A DNA stretch of 46,945 bases from Holdemanella porci. Its GTDB lineage: Bacteria > Bacillota_I > Bacilli_A > Erysipelotrichales > Erysipelotrichaceae. The DNA is taken from positions 1 through 46,945 of the forward strand of contig NZ_JAHQVB010000009.1 in NCBI RefSeq assembly GCF_019052655.1, in the 5' to 3' direction. Position numbers and translations under genes: made by a program. This document shows, piece after piece, positions 34,192 through 42,127 of this stretch; the first letter of the stretch is position 1; each line of letters starts with the position of its first letter. The notes below the pieces were generated by a model. It searched no databases, had not been told where the DNA came from, and saw only the letters and a program-made list of their open reading frames with translations.

Positions 34192-34709
34192 TTCGAAAAC
34201 TCCTTTTGTTGAATAAATAAAGCATAGTCCGCCTTCTTGTAGTCGGATTCTTTGAAATAGTGGCGAACATAAACAAAATGATAATCGAAAGCTTTGGACA
34301 TGTCAAAATCATCTAAAATAATATAACTTGTCACATTGTTTTCATTAATAAATTCTCGAATAGCTTTTGTGCGTGGATTAATCAAAGTGGTAACGGATTT
34401 AACATACTTTCCTAAATCAAAGATGTCAAACATGGCCTGAAGTTGTTCTAATGAATAGACTATTCTCCATGAGCTTGTGATGATGATTTGAGCATCATAT
34501 TTTTCAATGAGTTGCTTCAAAAGTAGAATACTTTCTTTTGAAAAACAATAATAAACTTGATTGACTAAATATGCGTTTAGTGTGGCAATTTTTGGGTGGT
34601 TCAATTTTTTTGCCAGGGCATCTGGTAAATTGTAATCGAGACAATAGGAATTCTTTTTACGACTCGGATTGATTACTCCATCGATATCTAAAAATATACA
34701 TGGTTTCAT
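34188..34709 (-). CDS. HAD-fold hydrolase-like protein
   Basis: This 173-residue protein begins CIFLDIDGVINPSRKK, a HAD motif I with nucleophile Asp and general-acid Asp. IIITSSWR (motif II) follows near 90, and IILDDFD near 130 serves as the late acidic motif. It resembles the HAD-like domains grouped with Swiss-Army-knife RNA-repair proteins, in stand-alone form; the substrate is unknown. The ATG at 34709 is chosen because AAGGAGGAAC lies ahead of it. It is the first gene of a two-gene reverse operon with the VanZ-like gene and is divergent from rapZ. Confidence 0.83.
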   Translation of the reverse strand: MKPCIFLDIDGVINPSRKKNSYCLDYNLPDALAKKLNHPKIATLNAYLVNQVYYCFSKESILLLKQLIEKYDAQIIITSSWRIVYSLEQLQAMFDIFDLGKYVKSVTTLINPRTKAIREFINENNVTSYIILDDFDMSKAFDYHFVYVRHYFKESDYKKADYALFIQQKEFSN

Positions 34710-34741
34710 ATGTGTTCCTCCTTTTATTATGATAGTCAAAA

Positions 34742-34770
34742 TTGTACTCAAGTTCAAATGTTGGTATAAT
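34742..34770 (+). promoter_or_regulatory. rapZ operon promoter
   Basis: TTGTAC (34742-34747), 17 nt, perfect TATAAT (34765-34770) with an extended TGG just upstream. Confidence 0.82.
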
Positions 34771-34791
34771 CTGTAAAAAGGATGTGTGATT

Positions 34792-35652
34792 ATGGAAAAT
34801 AAAATTGTTCTTGTGACAGGAATGTCAGGGGCCGGAAAATCAAGTGCAATGAATGCTCTAGAAGATTTGGGCTATTATTGTATGGATAATTTTCCTAAGG
34901 AATTGTTGGATAATTTAGAAGACTTACTAAGAAAAGATGAGTCTCATTATAAAAATGTAGCACTTAGTGTGAGTGCTATTGATTACCAGGCTTTTGTGAG
35001 CTACTTTGAAAATATTAACCGCGATCTTCAAATCTTGTTTTTAGATTGTAGCGATGAAGAATTGTTGTTACGTTATCGCTTTACAAGAAGACAACATCCA
35101 ATGATCGTGAATCATTTGGCTACAACATTAGAAGATGCGATTGAAGTAGAACGCGATTTTTTGGATCATCTACAAGAGAATTCACAGAATACGATTCATA
35201 TTGATACGACAAAATTAAGTACTTCTGCTTTGGCAAGTCGTGTTTTACACCGTTTTAAAAGTGCTCAAAGAAGCGTGTTTACAGTCACATTCCAATCTTT
35301 TGGATTTAAACATGGAGTACCATTAGATGCAGATATGGTCATTGATGTTCGTTTCTTGCCAAACCCATTTTATGATCCATTGCTTCGAGATAAAACAGGA
35401 AATCAAAAAGAAGTATATGACTATGTAATGGATAAACCAGAAACACAAGAGTTTATTGTAAAACTAAAGGATTATTGTGATTTTGTGTTCTCACAATACG
35501 AGAAACAGAACAAGTCCCATATGATTGTTGCGATTGGATGTACAGGTGGTCAACATCGCTCGGTTTCGATTTGTAACTGGTTGTATGATGAATATAAGGA
35601 TACATATCGTTGTTTTAAATCGCACCGTGATATTGGAGTTGACGAAGAATGA
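34792..35652 (+). CDS. rapZ: RapZ/YvcJ-family nucleotide-binding protein
   Basis: This 286-residue P-loop protein has Walker A GMSGAGKS at 10-17 and a Walker B-like ILFLDCSDEELLLRY. The C-terminal domain with GCTGGQHRSVSICN binds RNA or metabolites in RapZ of E. coli. In Bacillota the YvcJ homologue hydrolyses nucleotides and affects competence and cell-wall metabolism. The ATG at 34792 is preferred to a GTG at 34786 because AAGGA then has proper spacing. It overlaps yvcK by 4 nt, in the conserved rapZ-yvcK-whiA order. Confidence 0.95.
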   Translation: MENKIVLVTGMSGAGKSSAMNALEDLGYYCMDNFPKELLDNLEDLLRKDESHYKNVALSVSAIDYQAFVSYFENINRDLQILFLDCSDEELLLRYRFTRRQHPMIVNHLATTLEDAIEVERDFLDHLQENSQNTIHIDTTKLSTSALASRVLHRFKSAQRSVFTVTFQSFGFKHGVPLDADMVIDVRFLPNPFYDPLLRDKTGNQKEVYDYVMDKPETQEFIVKLKDYCDFVFSQYEKQNKSHMIVAIGCTGGQHRSVSICNWLYDEYKDTYRCFKSHRDIGVDEE

Positions 35653-36596
35653 AAAAAATAGTCGTAATTGGTGGGGGCACAGGTCTTTCAAGCATGTTAA
35701 AGGGTATGAAACGTTTGGAAGATGTTGATTTAACGGCCATTGTTACAGTAGCCGATGATGGTGGTAGTACGGGACGAATTCGTGATATATACAATATTCC
35801 TGCAGTTGGAGATATTCGACATGTTTTATGTGCTATGGCCGATGAAGAAGATGAAGGCTTTTTCTCTGATTTGCTGAATTATCGTTTTGAAGGAAGCGAA
35901 GATGTGGGTGGTCATAATTTAGGAAACTTGATTTTCTTGGCAATGATCAATACTACAGGCTCATTTATGGGAGCAATTGAATCAATTTCAAGAGTATTAA
36001 ATGTGAAGGGGAATATTCTTCCTAGTACATTGGATGTTGTTACATTATATGCAATGATGAAAGATGGCACGCTGGTTCGTGGAGAAAAAAATATCCCAAC
36101 AGTATACAACAGTATCGATCATGTTTTTTATCAGAAGTATGTGCATGCATATAAACCGGCTATTGAAGCTATTAAAAATGCCGATTTGATTATTTATGGA
36201 ATTGGATCTTTATATACTTCAATTATGCCGAATCTAATTATTTCGGATATCTCGAAAGCTATTGAAAAGAACCCTTGTAAGAAAATCTATTTTTGTAATG
36301 CTATGTCTCAGCCTGGAGAAACAGATGGATATACGGTTCAGGATCATATTAATGCAATTGAAAAACATTCATTTAAACATCCAGTAGATTTAGTGGTGGT
36401 TAACCAGTCGATGTTACCCAAGGAAGTTTTAGACATGTATGCTTCACAAAATAGTTATCCAATTTGTATTGGAAATGAAGCAACAGACTATGCTATTATA
36501 CAAAGAGATTTATTGGCGTTGGATACAAAAGGTCGTATTCGTCATAATCCAATGGCTGTCAAAGAAGTTGTAGAAGAATTGATCAAGGGGGTATAG
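35649..36596 (+). CDS. yvcK: YvcK/CofD-like gluconeogenesis factor
   Basis: This 315-residue protein binds UDP-sugars in B. subtilis and is needed for growth on gluconeogenic carbon and for normal cell shape. The start VVIGGGTGLSSMLKGMKR, the loop VADDGGSTGRIR, and GGHNLGNLIFLAM are diagnostic of the CofD-like fold. The length is normal. It lies between rapZ and whiA with overlapping or near-touching ends, so it is part of one transcription unit. Confidence 0.95.
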   Translation: MKKIVVIGGGTGLSSMLKGMKRLEDVDLTAIVTVADDGGSTGRIRDIYNIPAVGDIRHVLCAMADEEDEGFFSDLLNYRFEGSEDVGGHNLGNLIFLAMINTTGSFMGAIESISRVLNVKGNILPSTLDVVTLYAMMKDGTLVRGEKNIPTVYNSIDHVFYQKYVHAYKPAIEAIKNADLIIYGIGSLYTSIMPNLIISDISKAIEKNPCKKIYFCNAMSQPGETDGYTVQDHINAIEKHSFKHPVDLVVVNQSMLPKEVLDMYASQNSYPICIGNEATDYAIIQRDLLALDTKGRIRHNPMAVKEVVEELIKGV

Positions 36597-36598
36597 AC

Positions 36599-37546
36599 TT
36601 GTCCTTTACATCTGAAATTAAAAAAGAAATTTGTAAAGAAGAAATCGATGCTCAAATGATAAAGGCACAATTATGTGCCCTTTTTCAAATGCGAGCAAGT
36701 TTACATATGAATTGGCAAGGCATGTATTTGTCGTTTCAAACTGAAAATGCAACAATTGCCAAACATGTTTTTCAAATCATGAAAACGTTATATGATGTCG
36801 ATCCTCGTCTTTCTGTGTTGAAAAAAATGCAGTTAAAGAAAAATAACATTTATCGCATTCAAGTGTTTGATAAAGCTCAAGAAATATTGGAAGATCTTCA
36901 GATTTTAACTGATTCAGGTTTGCGTTATACACCAAGCGTAAAAATGGTTCGTTCTGAAAAGATGGCTAGAGCTTATTTGCAAGGGTGTTTTTTGGCTAGT
37001 GGCAGTATCAACTCACCAAAATCGAGTAATTATCATCTAGAAATGTCGAGTCAGGAAAAAGATTTAGCGTTAAGTGTTCAAAAATTAATGCAGCGTTTTT
37101 ATTTGCCGGCAAAAGTCATCGAAAGAAAAAGTGTTTATGTGGTATATATAAAAGCTGGAGATAAAATTGCAGACTTCTTACGTTTATGTAATGCTTCGAA
37201 TGCGTTGTTTGAATTTGAGGATTCTAGAATTCAAAGAGATTTCTATAATCAGATCACGCGCCTCGATAATTGTGAGGTTGCCAATGAGGTAAAGAGTTTA
37301 AAGGCTGCCAAATCGCAGTTAGAGGCTATTGAGTTTTTGGAGAGTCATGCCAAAAATATTGTGATTCCAGAAAAAATTATGCATGCGATGCAAATTCGCA
37401 AGATGTATCCGGAGGCCAATCTAAATGAATTGTGTTTAGAGTGTAAAAATGAATTTGGTGAAGATATTTCAAAATCTGGAATGAAGCATCGCTTAGCGAA
37501 AGTGAAGCAGATGGCTTCAGAATTAAAGGAGGAATTGGATGCTTAA
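36599..37546 (+). CDS. whiA: WhiA DNA-binding protein
   Basis: This 315-residue protein combines a LAGLIDADG-type homing-endonuclease fold (about 1-200; MARAYLQGCFLASGSINSP marks the characteristic helix) and a C-terminal helix-turn-helix (about 225-310; NLNELCLECKNEFGEDISKSGMKHRL). WhiA controls sporulation in actinomycetes and supports cell division and chromosome segregation in B. subtilis. The start is TTG (36599), preceded by AAGGGGG. It follows yvcK by 2 nt and overlaps the next gene by 8 nt. Confidence 0.95.
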   Translation: MSFTSEIKKEICKEEIDAQMIKAQLCALFQMRASLHMNWQGMYLSFQTENATIAKHVFQIMKTLYDVDPRLSVLKKMQLKKNNIYRIQVFDKAQEILEDLQILTDSGLRYTPSVKMVRSEKMARAYLQGCFLASGSINSPKSSNYHLEMSSQEKDLALSVQKLMQRFYLPAKVIERKSVYVVYIKAGDKIADFLRLCNASNALFEFEDSRIQRDFYNQITRLDNCEVANEVKSLKAAKSQLEAIEFLESHAKNIVIPEKIMHAMQIRKMYPEANLNELCLECKNEFGEDISKSGMKHRLAKVKQMASELKEELDA

Positions 37547-38060
37547 AAAAATAGGAATTATAAGCTTATCATTCTTATTGTGTGCATGTTCCTTGGGGGT
37601 TCAATTAAAAAAGTCGATGTTCACGATTGAACTTGGAAAAGATATTTATGCCAATCCAACTTTATATTTAAAGAATGCGACTTTTTCATCTCGTTTAAAA
37701 GTTGTTTCAAAAAGTGTTGGGGTAGATAAGAAAAATAATCGCTTTATGACATCTGGAATGGATTATTTGGTTGTTGGTGAATATGACTTTGCGATTGTGG
37801 ATGGGAGTAAAGAGTATCCTTTTGTGATAAAAGTTAAAGATACAACGGCTCCAGTATGTGCAAGTGAAGTGGGTCAAATCACAATTGGGGTTGGACAGAA
37901 TATTGATTGGAATTCCTATTTTCATGCAACAGATCTGTCGGGAGTTACTTTTGAAGCTAATGTTGATACGTCCACTGCATCAACACAGGATGTACAAGTA
38001 AAAATCAGTGATCGTTTTGGAAATTCAGTCACAAAAAATGTAAGTGTGGTCGTTCAATAA
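37539..38060 (+). CDS. Ig-like surface lipoprotein
   Basis: This 173-residue protein has a short signal and lipobox LCAC (Cys17), so it is probably lipid-anchored outside the membrane. The mature part has a beta-rich segment (about 25-105) and a DUF5011/HYR-like Ig domain (about 100-173) beginning VKDTTAPV. The same module, with the same order of segments, occurs in the secreted NlpC/P60-like protein at 985. No catalytic domain is present. Its start lies inside whiA, with GGAGG as ribosome site, and its end touches the next gene (TAATG). Confidence 0.8.
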   Translation: MLKKIGIISLSFLLCACSLGVQLKKSMFTIELGKDIYANPTLYLKNATFSSRLKVVSKSVGVDKKNNRFMTSGMDYLVVGEYDFAIVDGSKEYPFVIKVKDTTAPVCASEVGQITIGVGQNIDWNSYFHATDLSGVTFEANVDTSTASTQDVQVKISDRFGNSVTKNVSVVVQ

Positions 38061-38416
38061 TGAAAAAGGCAGATAAAATTCTGATAGTATGCATTATGAT
38101 CGTAGCGGTAGTACTATGTGTTCCTTTATTTTTTAGTGAAAATGAAAATGCGTATGCGAGTGTATATGTTAAGGAAAAACAAGTTTTGCGTATTGATTTA
38201 TCAAAAGATAAAACGTATGTCGTAAATGGAAAGCTTGGAAAAGTGCATATTGAGGTTAAACAGAAAAAAGTGCGTGTTACACAAGAAAAGAGTCCACATC
38301 ATTATTGTTCGAAACAAGGTTATGTTTCGGATGCCAATGTTCCCATTGTATGTTTGCCCAATGAGACAGTGGTAAAAATTGAAAAAGAAGCCAGTCAGGA
38401 TACGGTGATACAATGA
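38060..38416 (+). CDS. NusG domain II-containing protein
   Basis: This 118-residue protein has an N-terminal membrane anchor (7-25) and an extracytoplasmic domain of the NusG-II type (about 35-115), with the typical VVNGKLGKVHIEV and a late SKQGYVSDANVPIVCLPNETVV. In Bacillota this family is almost always followed by a Gx transporter gene, as here, and often by electron-transfer or FMN-linked genes. The function is unknown. It overlaps the next gene by 4 nt (ATGA). Confidence 0.88.
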   Translation: MKKADKILIVCIMIVAVVLCVPLFFSENENAYASVYVKEKQVLRIDLSKDKTYVVNGKLGKVHIEVKQKKVRVTQEKSPHHYCSKQGYVSDANVPIVCLPNETVVKIEKEASQDTVIQ

Positions 38417-38922
38417 GGGTCAAGAAAAGTGTAATTTTAGCTTTCTTGGTCGCGGTCGGTATTTTGTTGCAGCTTTTAGAAAGCTTTATAGGTATATTTA
38501 TGATTGTTCCTGGATATAAGATTGGCTTGGCAAATATTGCTGGCTTATTTGCACTTTATATGTATGATGAAAAATCATTGGCTTATGTATCGTTGCTTCG
38601 TATCATTTTGTCAAGCTTAATGCAGGGAATGTTATTTTCTGTTTCGTTTTGGCTTTCGTTAAGCGGTGGTATTTTGGCTTGTATTGCGATGATCTTAGCG
38701 TATCGAAGTAAGGTGTTTTCGATTTATGGCGTAAGTATACTTGGAGCTAGCTTTCATAATATAGGACAAGTAATCGCAATTACTTGGATTTACCAACAGT
38801 ATTTTATGCAGTTGTTTTTACCAATTCTTTTGGCATTGTCCATTGTGAGTGGTATATTAATAGCAGTAGTATGTAGAAAGGTTTTAGACCGATTAAATGG
38901 AGGAAATTATGGAAAAATATAG
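38413..38922 (+). CDS. Gx transporter family protein
   Basis: This 169-residue integral membrane protein has five or six spans and belongs to the family once named heptaprenyl diphosphate synthase component I. GYKIGLANIAGLFALY and ILSSLMQGMLFSVSFWLSLSGG are characteristic and indicate an ECF-S-like small-solute transporter fold. The enzyme name is misleading, because no prenyltransferase motifs exist. It is co-translated with the NusG-II protein and overlaps the TSCPD gene by 14 nt. Confidence 0.87.
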   Translation: MRVKKSVILAFLVAVGILLQLLESFIGIFMIVPGYKIGLANIAGLFALYMYDEKSLAYVSLLRIILSSLMQGMLFSVSFWLSLSGGILACIAMILAYRSKVFSIYGVSILGASFHNIGQVIAITWIYQQYFMQLFLPILLALSIVSGILIAVVCRKVLDRLNGGNYGKI

Positions 38923-39157
38923 TTATACACCAAAGGGTGTTTGTAGTCGTCAATTCAATTTTGAAATTGAAGATGGAATTCTTAAGAGTTTTGAGGCCAT
39001 TGGTGGATGCAATGGAAATTTAAAGGGAATTGGATGTTTATTGAAGGGAAGAAGTGTAGATGAAGTTATCGATACTTTGACTGGAGTAACATGTGGAAAT
39101 AAGCCAACATCTTGTCCAGATCAAATCGCATGTGCGCTTAAGGCATATCGTGGCTGA
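38909..39157 (+). CDS. TSCPD domain-containing small protein
   Basis: This 82-residue cytosolic protein has the TIGR03905-type fold: GVCSRQFNFEIEDG at the start, GCNGNLKGIGCLLKGRS in the middle and the naming motif TSCPDQIA near the C-terminus. TSCPD domains also occur at the end of some class II ribonucleotide reductases, but the stand-alone form has no assigned role. Four conserved Cys could bind metal. The ATG at 38909 follows TGGAGG; an earlier ATG overlaps that ribosome site and is rejected. Confidence 0.88.
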   Translation: MEKYSYTPKGVCSRQFNFEIEDGILKSFEAIGGCNGNLKGIGCLLKGRSVDEVIDTLTGVTCGNKPTSCPDQIACALKAYRG

Positions 39158-39749
39158 TCATTTTCTTGGGGCTTTAAAAGAAATTGAAAGACGTGCTCAA
39201 AATAACATTCTTGTATTTTCAGATGTATTAACAGAACGTTTAGAAGTCATTGCACAAAATATGGTTGGAAAATCAATTTCGGATAATGATTATTTAAAGT
39301 TGTTGGAATTGTATTATAAAAAGTTTTCGAAAGATGAAAATAAGCAGGCCATGTTGTTTTGTCTTTTAAGAATGCAGGAAGTTGTATTTTATAAAGAACA
39401 TAAAGAGAATCAGGATGATTTAAGTAAGATGGAATTTAATGAGGAATATGATTCTATCACGAAAGCTTTTCTATCTAGAAAAAGAGATTATTATCAGATT
39501 ACACTGAAAAATATATTTCAACGATTTATCTTATTAGACACACTTGCGTATATTGTGTTTTTACTTGTGTTTGTTCTTTTGATTCACATTTCTTTTAGGG
39601 TTTCATTTGTTTTACTAGTAATTTTGTGGGCGCTTGTATTGTATTTCGCGAAAAAGAAGGGTGTTCCTTATTTTTATAATTCAAGAATTCAAACACTTCT
39701 TCAAGATGTGGATTCAACGTTGTTGCAGGTGGATCAAGCCATTTTCTAA
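39150..39749 (+). CDS. Unknown membrane protein with two C-terminal spans
   Basis: I do not recognise this protein. A GTG at 39150 overlapping the TSCPD stop is the best start; an ATG at 39093 would lie deep in the TSCPD gene. The resulting 199-residue protein has a charged helical N-terminal part (about 1-120), two adjacent membrane spans (about 125-165) and a basic tail. The ribosome site is weak (TTAAGG). Its position as last gene of the rapZ-to-TSCPD run suggests co-transcription. Confidence 0.68.
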   Translation: MADHFLGALKEIERRAQNNILVFSDVLTERLEVIAQNMVGKSISDNDYLKLLELYYKKFSKDENKQAMLFCLLRMQEVVFYKEHKENQDDLSKMEFNEEYDSITKAFLSRKRDYYQITLKNIFQRFILLDTLAYIVFLLVFVLLIHISFRVSFVLLVILWALVLYFAKKKGVPYFYNSRIQTLLQDVDSTLLQVDQAIF

Positions 39750-39771
39750 AGTCGAGTAATCGACTTTTTTG
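39750..39771 (+). terminator. Terminator of the rapZ-to-39749 unit
   Basis: AAGTCGA/TCGACTT 7-bp stem with a GTAA (GNRA) loop, followed by T. Confidence 0.88.
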
Positions 39772-39797
39772 TTTTTTAAATTTTTTCACAAGTTAAC

Positions 39798-39827
39798 TTG
39801 TTAAATATATCACAAATATGATATTAT
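39798..39827 (+). promoter_or_regulatory. rex promoter with Rex box
   Basis: The 18-mer TTGTTAAATATATCACAA (39798-39815) matches the Rex operator TTGTNAA-N4-TTNACAA with one mismatch. It overlaps the -35 region of an extended -10 promoter (TGA then TATTAT, 39822-39827). This predicts autorepression of rex. Confidence 0.78.
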
Positions 39828-39846
39828 TAATGCGTGGGGTGATAAA

Positions 39847-40482
39847 ATGCAGAATAGAAATGTACCCAAAGCAACTTTACAGAGGTATCCGGTATATTTA
39901 AAAGCTTTACGTAAACTTCAAAAAAATGGCGTTGAACGAATTATGTCCAAAGAATTATCGAGCTTTGTAGATATTGAACCTACAACAATTCGTCGTGATT
40001 TCTCCTTTTTAGGGAATCTTGGAAAACAAGGTTACGGATACGATGTGGATAAACTGATTGAAATATTTAATAGTCAGTTAGGCGTTGATTTTGATGAAAA
40101 AATAATTTTAGTTGGTGCTGGTAACTTAGGTCGTGCGTTAATGAATTATAATAAATGGGATTATGTTGTTGGTGAAATCGCATGTGCATTTGATGTGGAT
40201 CCAGCTAAGTGTGGAACACAATTTGGTGTCGAAGTATATCCGATGTCGGAGTTAGATACGAAGATTCCTGAAGGATGTCGTATTGCGATTTTAACAATTT
40301 CACATGATGTACAAGAAACAGTAGATAAATTAGTACAGTGTGGAATTAATGGTATCGTTGATTTTACGCATCAACATTTTTTAGTCCCAAAAGGGGTTGT
40401 CATTAAAAGTATTGATGTGGTATCATCAATACAAGAATTGGTATTTATTACAAATTCATTAGAAACAAAGACGCAGAAATAG
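39847..40482 (+). CDS. rex: Redox-sensing repressor Rex
   Basis: This 211-residue repressor senses the NADH/NAD+ ratio. The N-terminal winged helix (about 8-75) has the recognition segment IEPTTIRRDFSFLG. The Rossmann domain starts at IILVGAGNLGRAL with GAGNLG at 90-95, and a C-terminal domain-swap helix follows. High NADH releases it from DNA and induces fermentative and NADH-reoxidising genes. A Rex box overlaps its own promoter, and a second candidate lies at 31666 before a thioesterase. GGGGTGAT precedes the ATG. Confidence 0.95.
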   Translation: MQNRNVPKATLQRYPVYLKALRKLQKNGVERIMSKELSSFVDIEPTTIRRDFSFLGNLGKQGYGYDVDKLIEIFNSQLGVDFDEKIILVGAGNLGRALMNYNKWDYVVGEIACAFDVDPAKCGTQFGVEVYPMSELDTKIPEGCRIAILTISHDVQETVDKLVQCGINGIVDFTHQHFLVPKGVVIKSIDVVSSIQELVFITNSLETKTQK

Positions 40483-40499
40483 AAGTCGTCCAAAACGAA

Positions 40500-40698
40500 C
40501 ATGTAAAGAGAGTCTTGTTAGGTGAAAATAGACAGTGCAAGTTTGGATTGATAACACCTGTGGAGTCGTACTGGAGAAATTAAGTAGACAGTAACGTGTG
40601 GAATGCGTTAAATTCCAATTGAGTGCATACATACGTGTGATGAAACAGGATGGTACCGCGGTAATAATCGTTCCTTTTAATTAAGGAACTTTTTTTAT
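40500..40698 (+). promoter_or_regulatory. T-box leader of asnS
   Basis: The invariant T-box bulge sequence TGGTACCGCGG (40651-40661) precedes a terminator: GTTCCTT/AAGGAAC with 6-nt loop and a T run (40670-40698). The upstream AGAGAG (about 40507-40512) fits Stem I. An AAC triplet at 40553-40555 is a candidate Asn specifier codon, but Stem I was not folded fully. Uncharged tRNA-Asn should favour antitermination. Confidence 0.92.
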
Positions 40699-40714
40699 TT
40701 TGAAGGGAGAAACT

Positions 40715-42070
40715 ATGTTAGTAAAAAAATTAAAAGAAACATTTGAACAGTACGATGGACAAAGTATTACTTTGCAGGGATGGGTTCGTACAAATCGTAA
40801 TTCAAAGGCAGTTGGATTTATTGCGTTGAATGATGGAACAACTTTTTCGAATGTGCAGGTTGTATATGCGGATAGCTTAGAAAACTTTGATGAAGTATCA
40901 AAAATTACAACAGGTTCAGCTATGGAAGTAACAGGAAAACTTGTATGTACTCCAGATGCAAAACAGCCATTTGAAATTCAAGCCGAAAGTATTAGTGTTT
41001 TAGGATTATGTGATCACGATTATCCATTGCAGAAAAAACGTCACAGTTTTGAATTTATGCGTGAAATTCCTCATGTACGTCCTCGTGCAAATACATACTA
41101 TGCTATGTTTAGATTAAGAAGTGTATTAAGTATGGCAATTCACACATTCTTCCAGGATCGCGGATTCGTATATGTACATACACCAGAAATCACTGGTAAT
41201 GATGCAGAAGGTGCTGGTGAATGTTTTACAGTTACAACTCGTGAAGATGCAAAATATGACAAGGATTTCTTTGGTAAACATGCTCAACTTACAGTATCTG
41301 GACAATTGCATGTTGAACCATTCGCATTAACATATCGCAATGTTTATACTTTTGGTCCAACTTTCCGTGCAGAAAATTCAAATACAACTCGTCACGCTTC
41401 TGAATTCTGGATGATTGAACCAGAACTTGCGTTTGCGGATTTAGCCGATAACATGGATTGTATTGAAGAAATGATCAAATATTGTATCAACTATTGTTTA
41501 GAACATGCTAAAGAAGAAATGGAATTCTTTGCATCAATGATCGATAAAGAATGTATTAAACGTGTGACTCATGTTGCAAACTCTAACTTTGAAAGAATGA
41601 CTTATACAAAGGCTATTGAATATTTGGAAAAAGCAAAAGATCAATTTGAAAACCAGGATATTTTCTGGGGTATGGATCTTCAGAGTGAACATGAGCGTTA
41701 TATTTGCGAAAAAGTCGTAAATGGTCCTGTTTTCTTAACAGATTATCCAAAGGATATTAAAGCATTCTATATGCGTGTCAATGATGACAACAAGACAGTT
41801 GCAGCATGTGACTTATTAGTTCCTTATGTTGGAGAATTAGTTGGTGGTTCTCAACGTGAAGAGCGTTATGATGTGTTAGTGAATCGCATGAAAGAAATTG
41901 GAATGGAACAAGAGACATTACAATGGTATTTAGATTTACGTCGCTTTGGAGGATGCAAGCACTCAGGATTTGGTCTTGGGTTTGACCGTATGTTGATGTA
42001 TTTAAGTGGTGTTGCGAATATTCGTGATGTTCAGCCATATCCACGTACACCTAGAAATTTAATTTTCTAA
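40715..42070 (+). CDS. asnS: Asparaginyl-tRNA synthetase
   Basis: This 451-residue class IIb synthetase charges tRNA-Asn. An OB-fold anticodon-binding domain (about 1-110, with [20 protein letters not shown]) precedes the catalytic core: motif 2 [21 protein letters not shown] and motif 3 [13 protein letters not shown]. The absence of the AspRS-type motif and the T-box with an Asn codon support AsnRS over AspRS. GAAGGGAG precedes the ATG at 40715. An in-frame start at 40700 sits too close to the T-box terminator. Confidence 0.97.
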   Translation: MLVKKLKETFEQYDGQSITLQGWVRTNRNSKAVGFIALNDGTTFSNVQVVYADSLENFDEVSKITTGSAMEVTGKLVCTPDAKQPFEIQAESISVLGLCDHDYPLQKKRHSFEFMREIPHVRPRANTYYAMFRLRSVLSMAIHTFFQDRGFVYVHTPEITGNDAEGAGECFTVTTREDAKYDKDFFGKHAQLTVSGQLHVEPFALTYRNVYTFGPTFRAENSNTTRHASEFWMIEPELAFADLADNMDCIEEMIKYCINYCLEHAKEEMEFFASMIDKECIKRVTHVANSNFERMTYTKAIEYLEKAKDQFENQDIFWGMDLQSEHERYICEKVVNGPVFLTDYPKDIKAFYMRVNDDNKTVAACDLLVPYVGELVGGSQREERYDVLVNRMKEIGMEQETLQWYLDLRRFGGCKHSGFGLGFDRMLMYLSGVANIRDVQPYPRTPRNLIF

Positions 42071-42076
42071 TGAATT

Positions 42077-42107
42077 AAACAGGTATCTCGTTGATACCTG
42101 TTTTTTT
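42077..42107 (+). terminator. asnS terminator
   Basis: A perfect 11-bp stem AAACAGGTATC/GATACCTGTTT with a 5-nt loop, followed by T. Confidence 0.93.
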
Positions 42108-42127
42108 GTGTGATATAAATAAGGGGT

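Noticed and set aside
38413..38922. Heptaprenyl diphosphate synthase component I as enzyme call
   Set aside because: The protein is a multi-span membrane protein of the Gx transporter type with no prenyltransferase motif.
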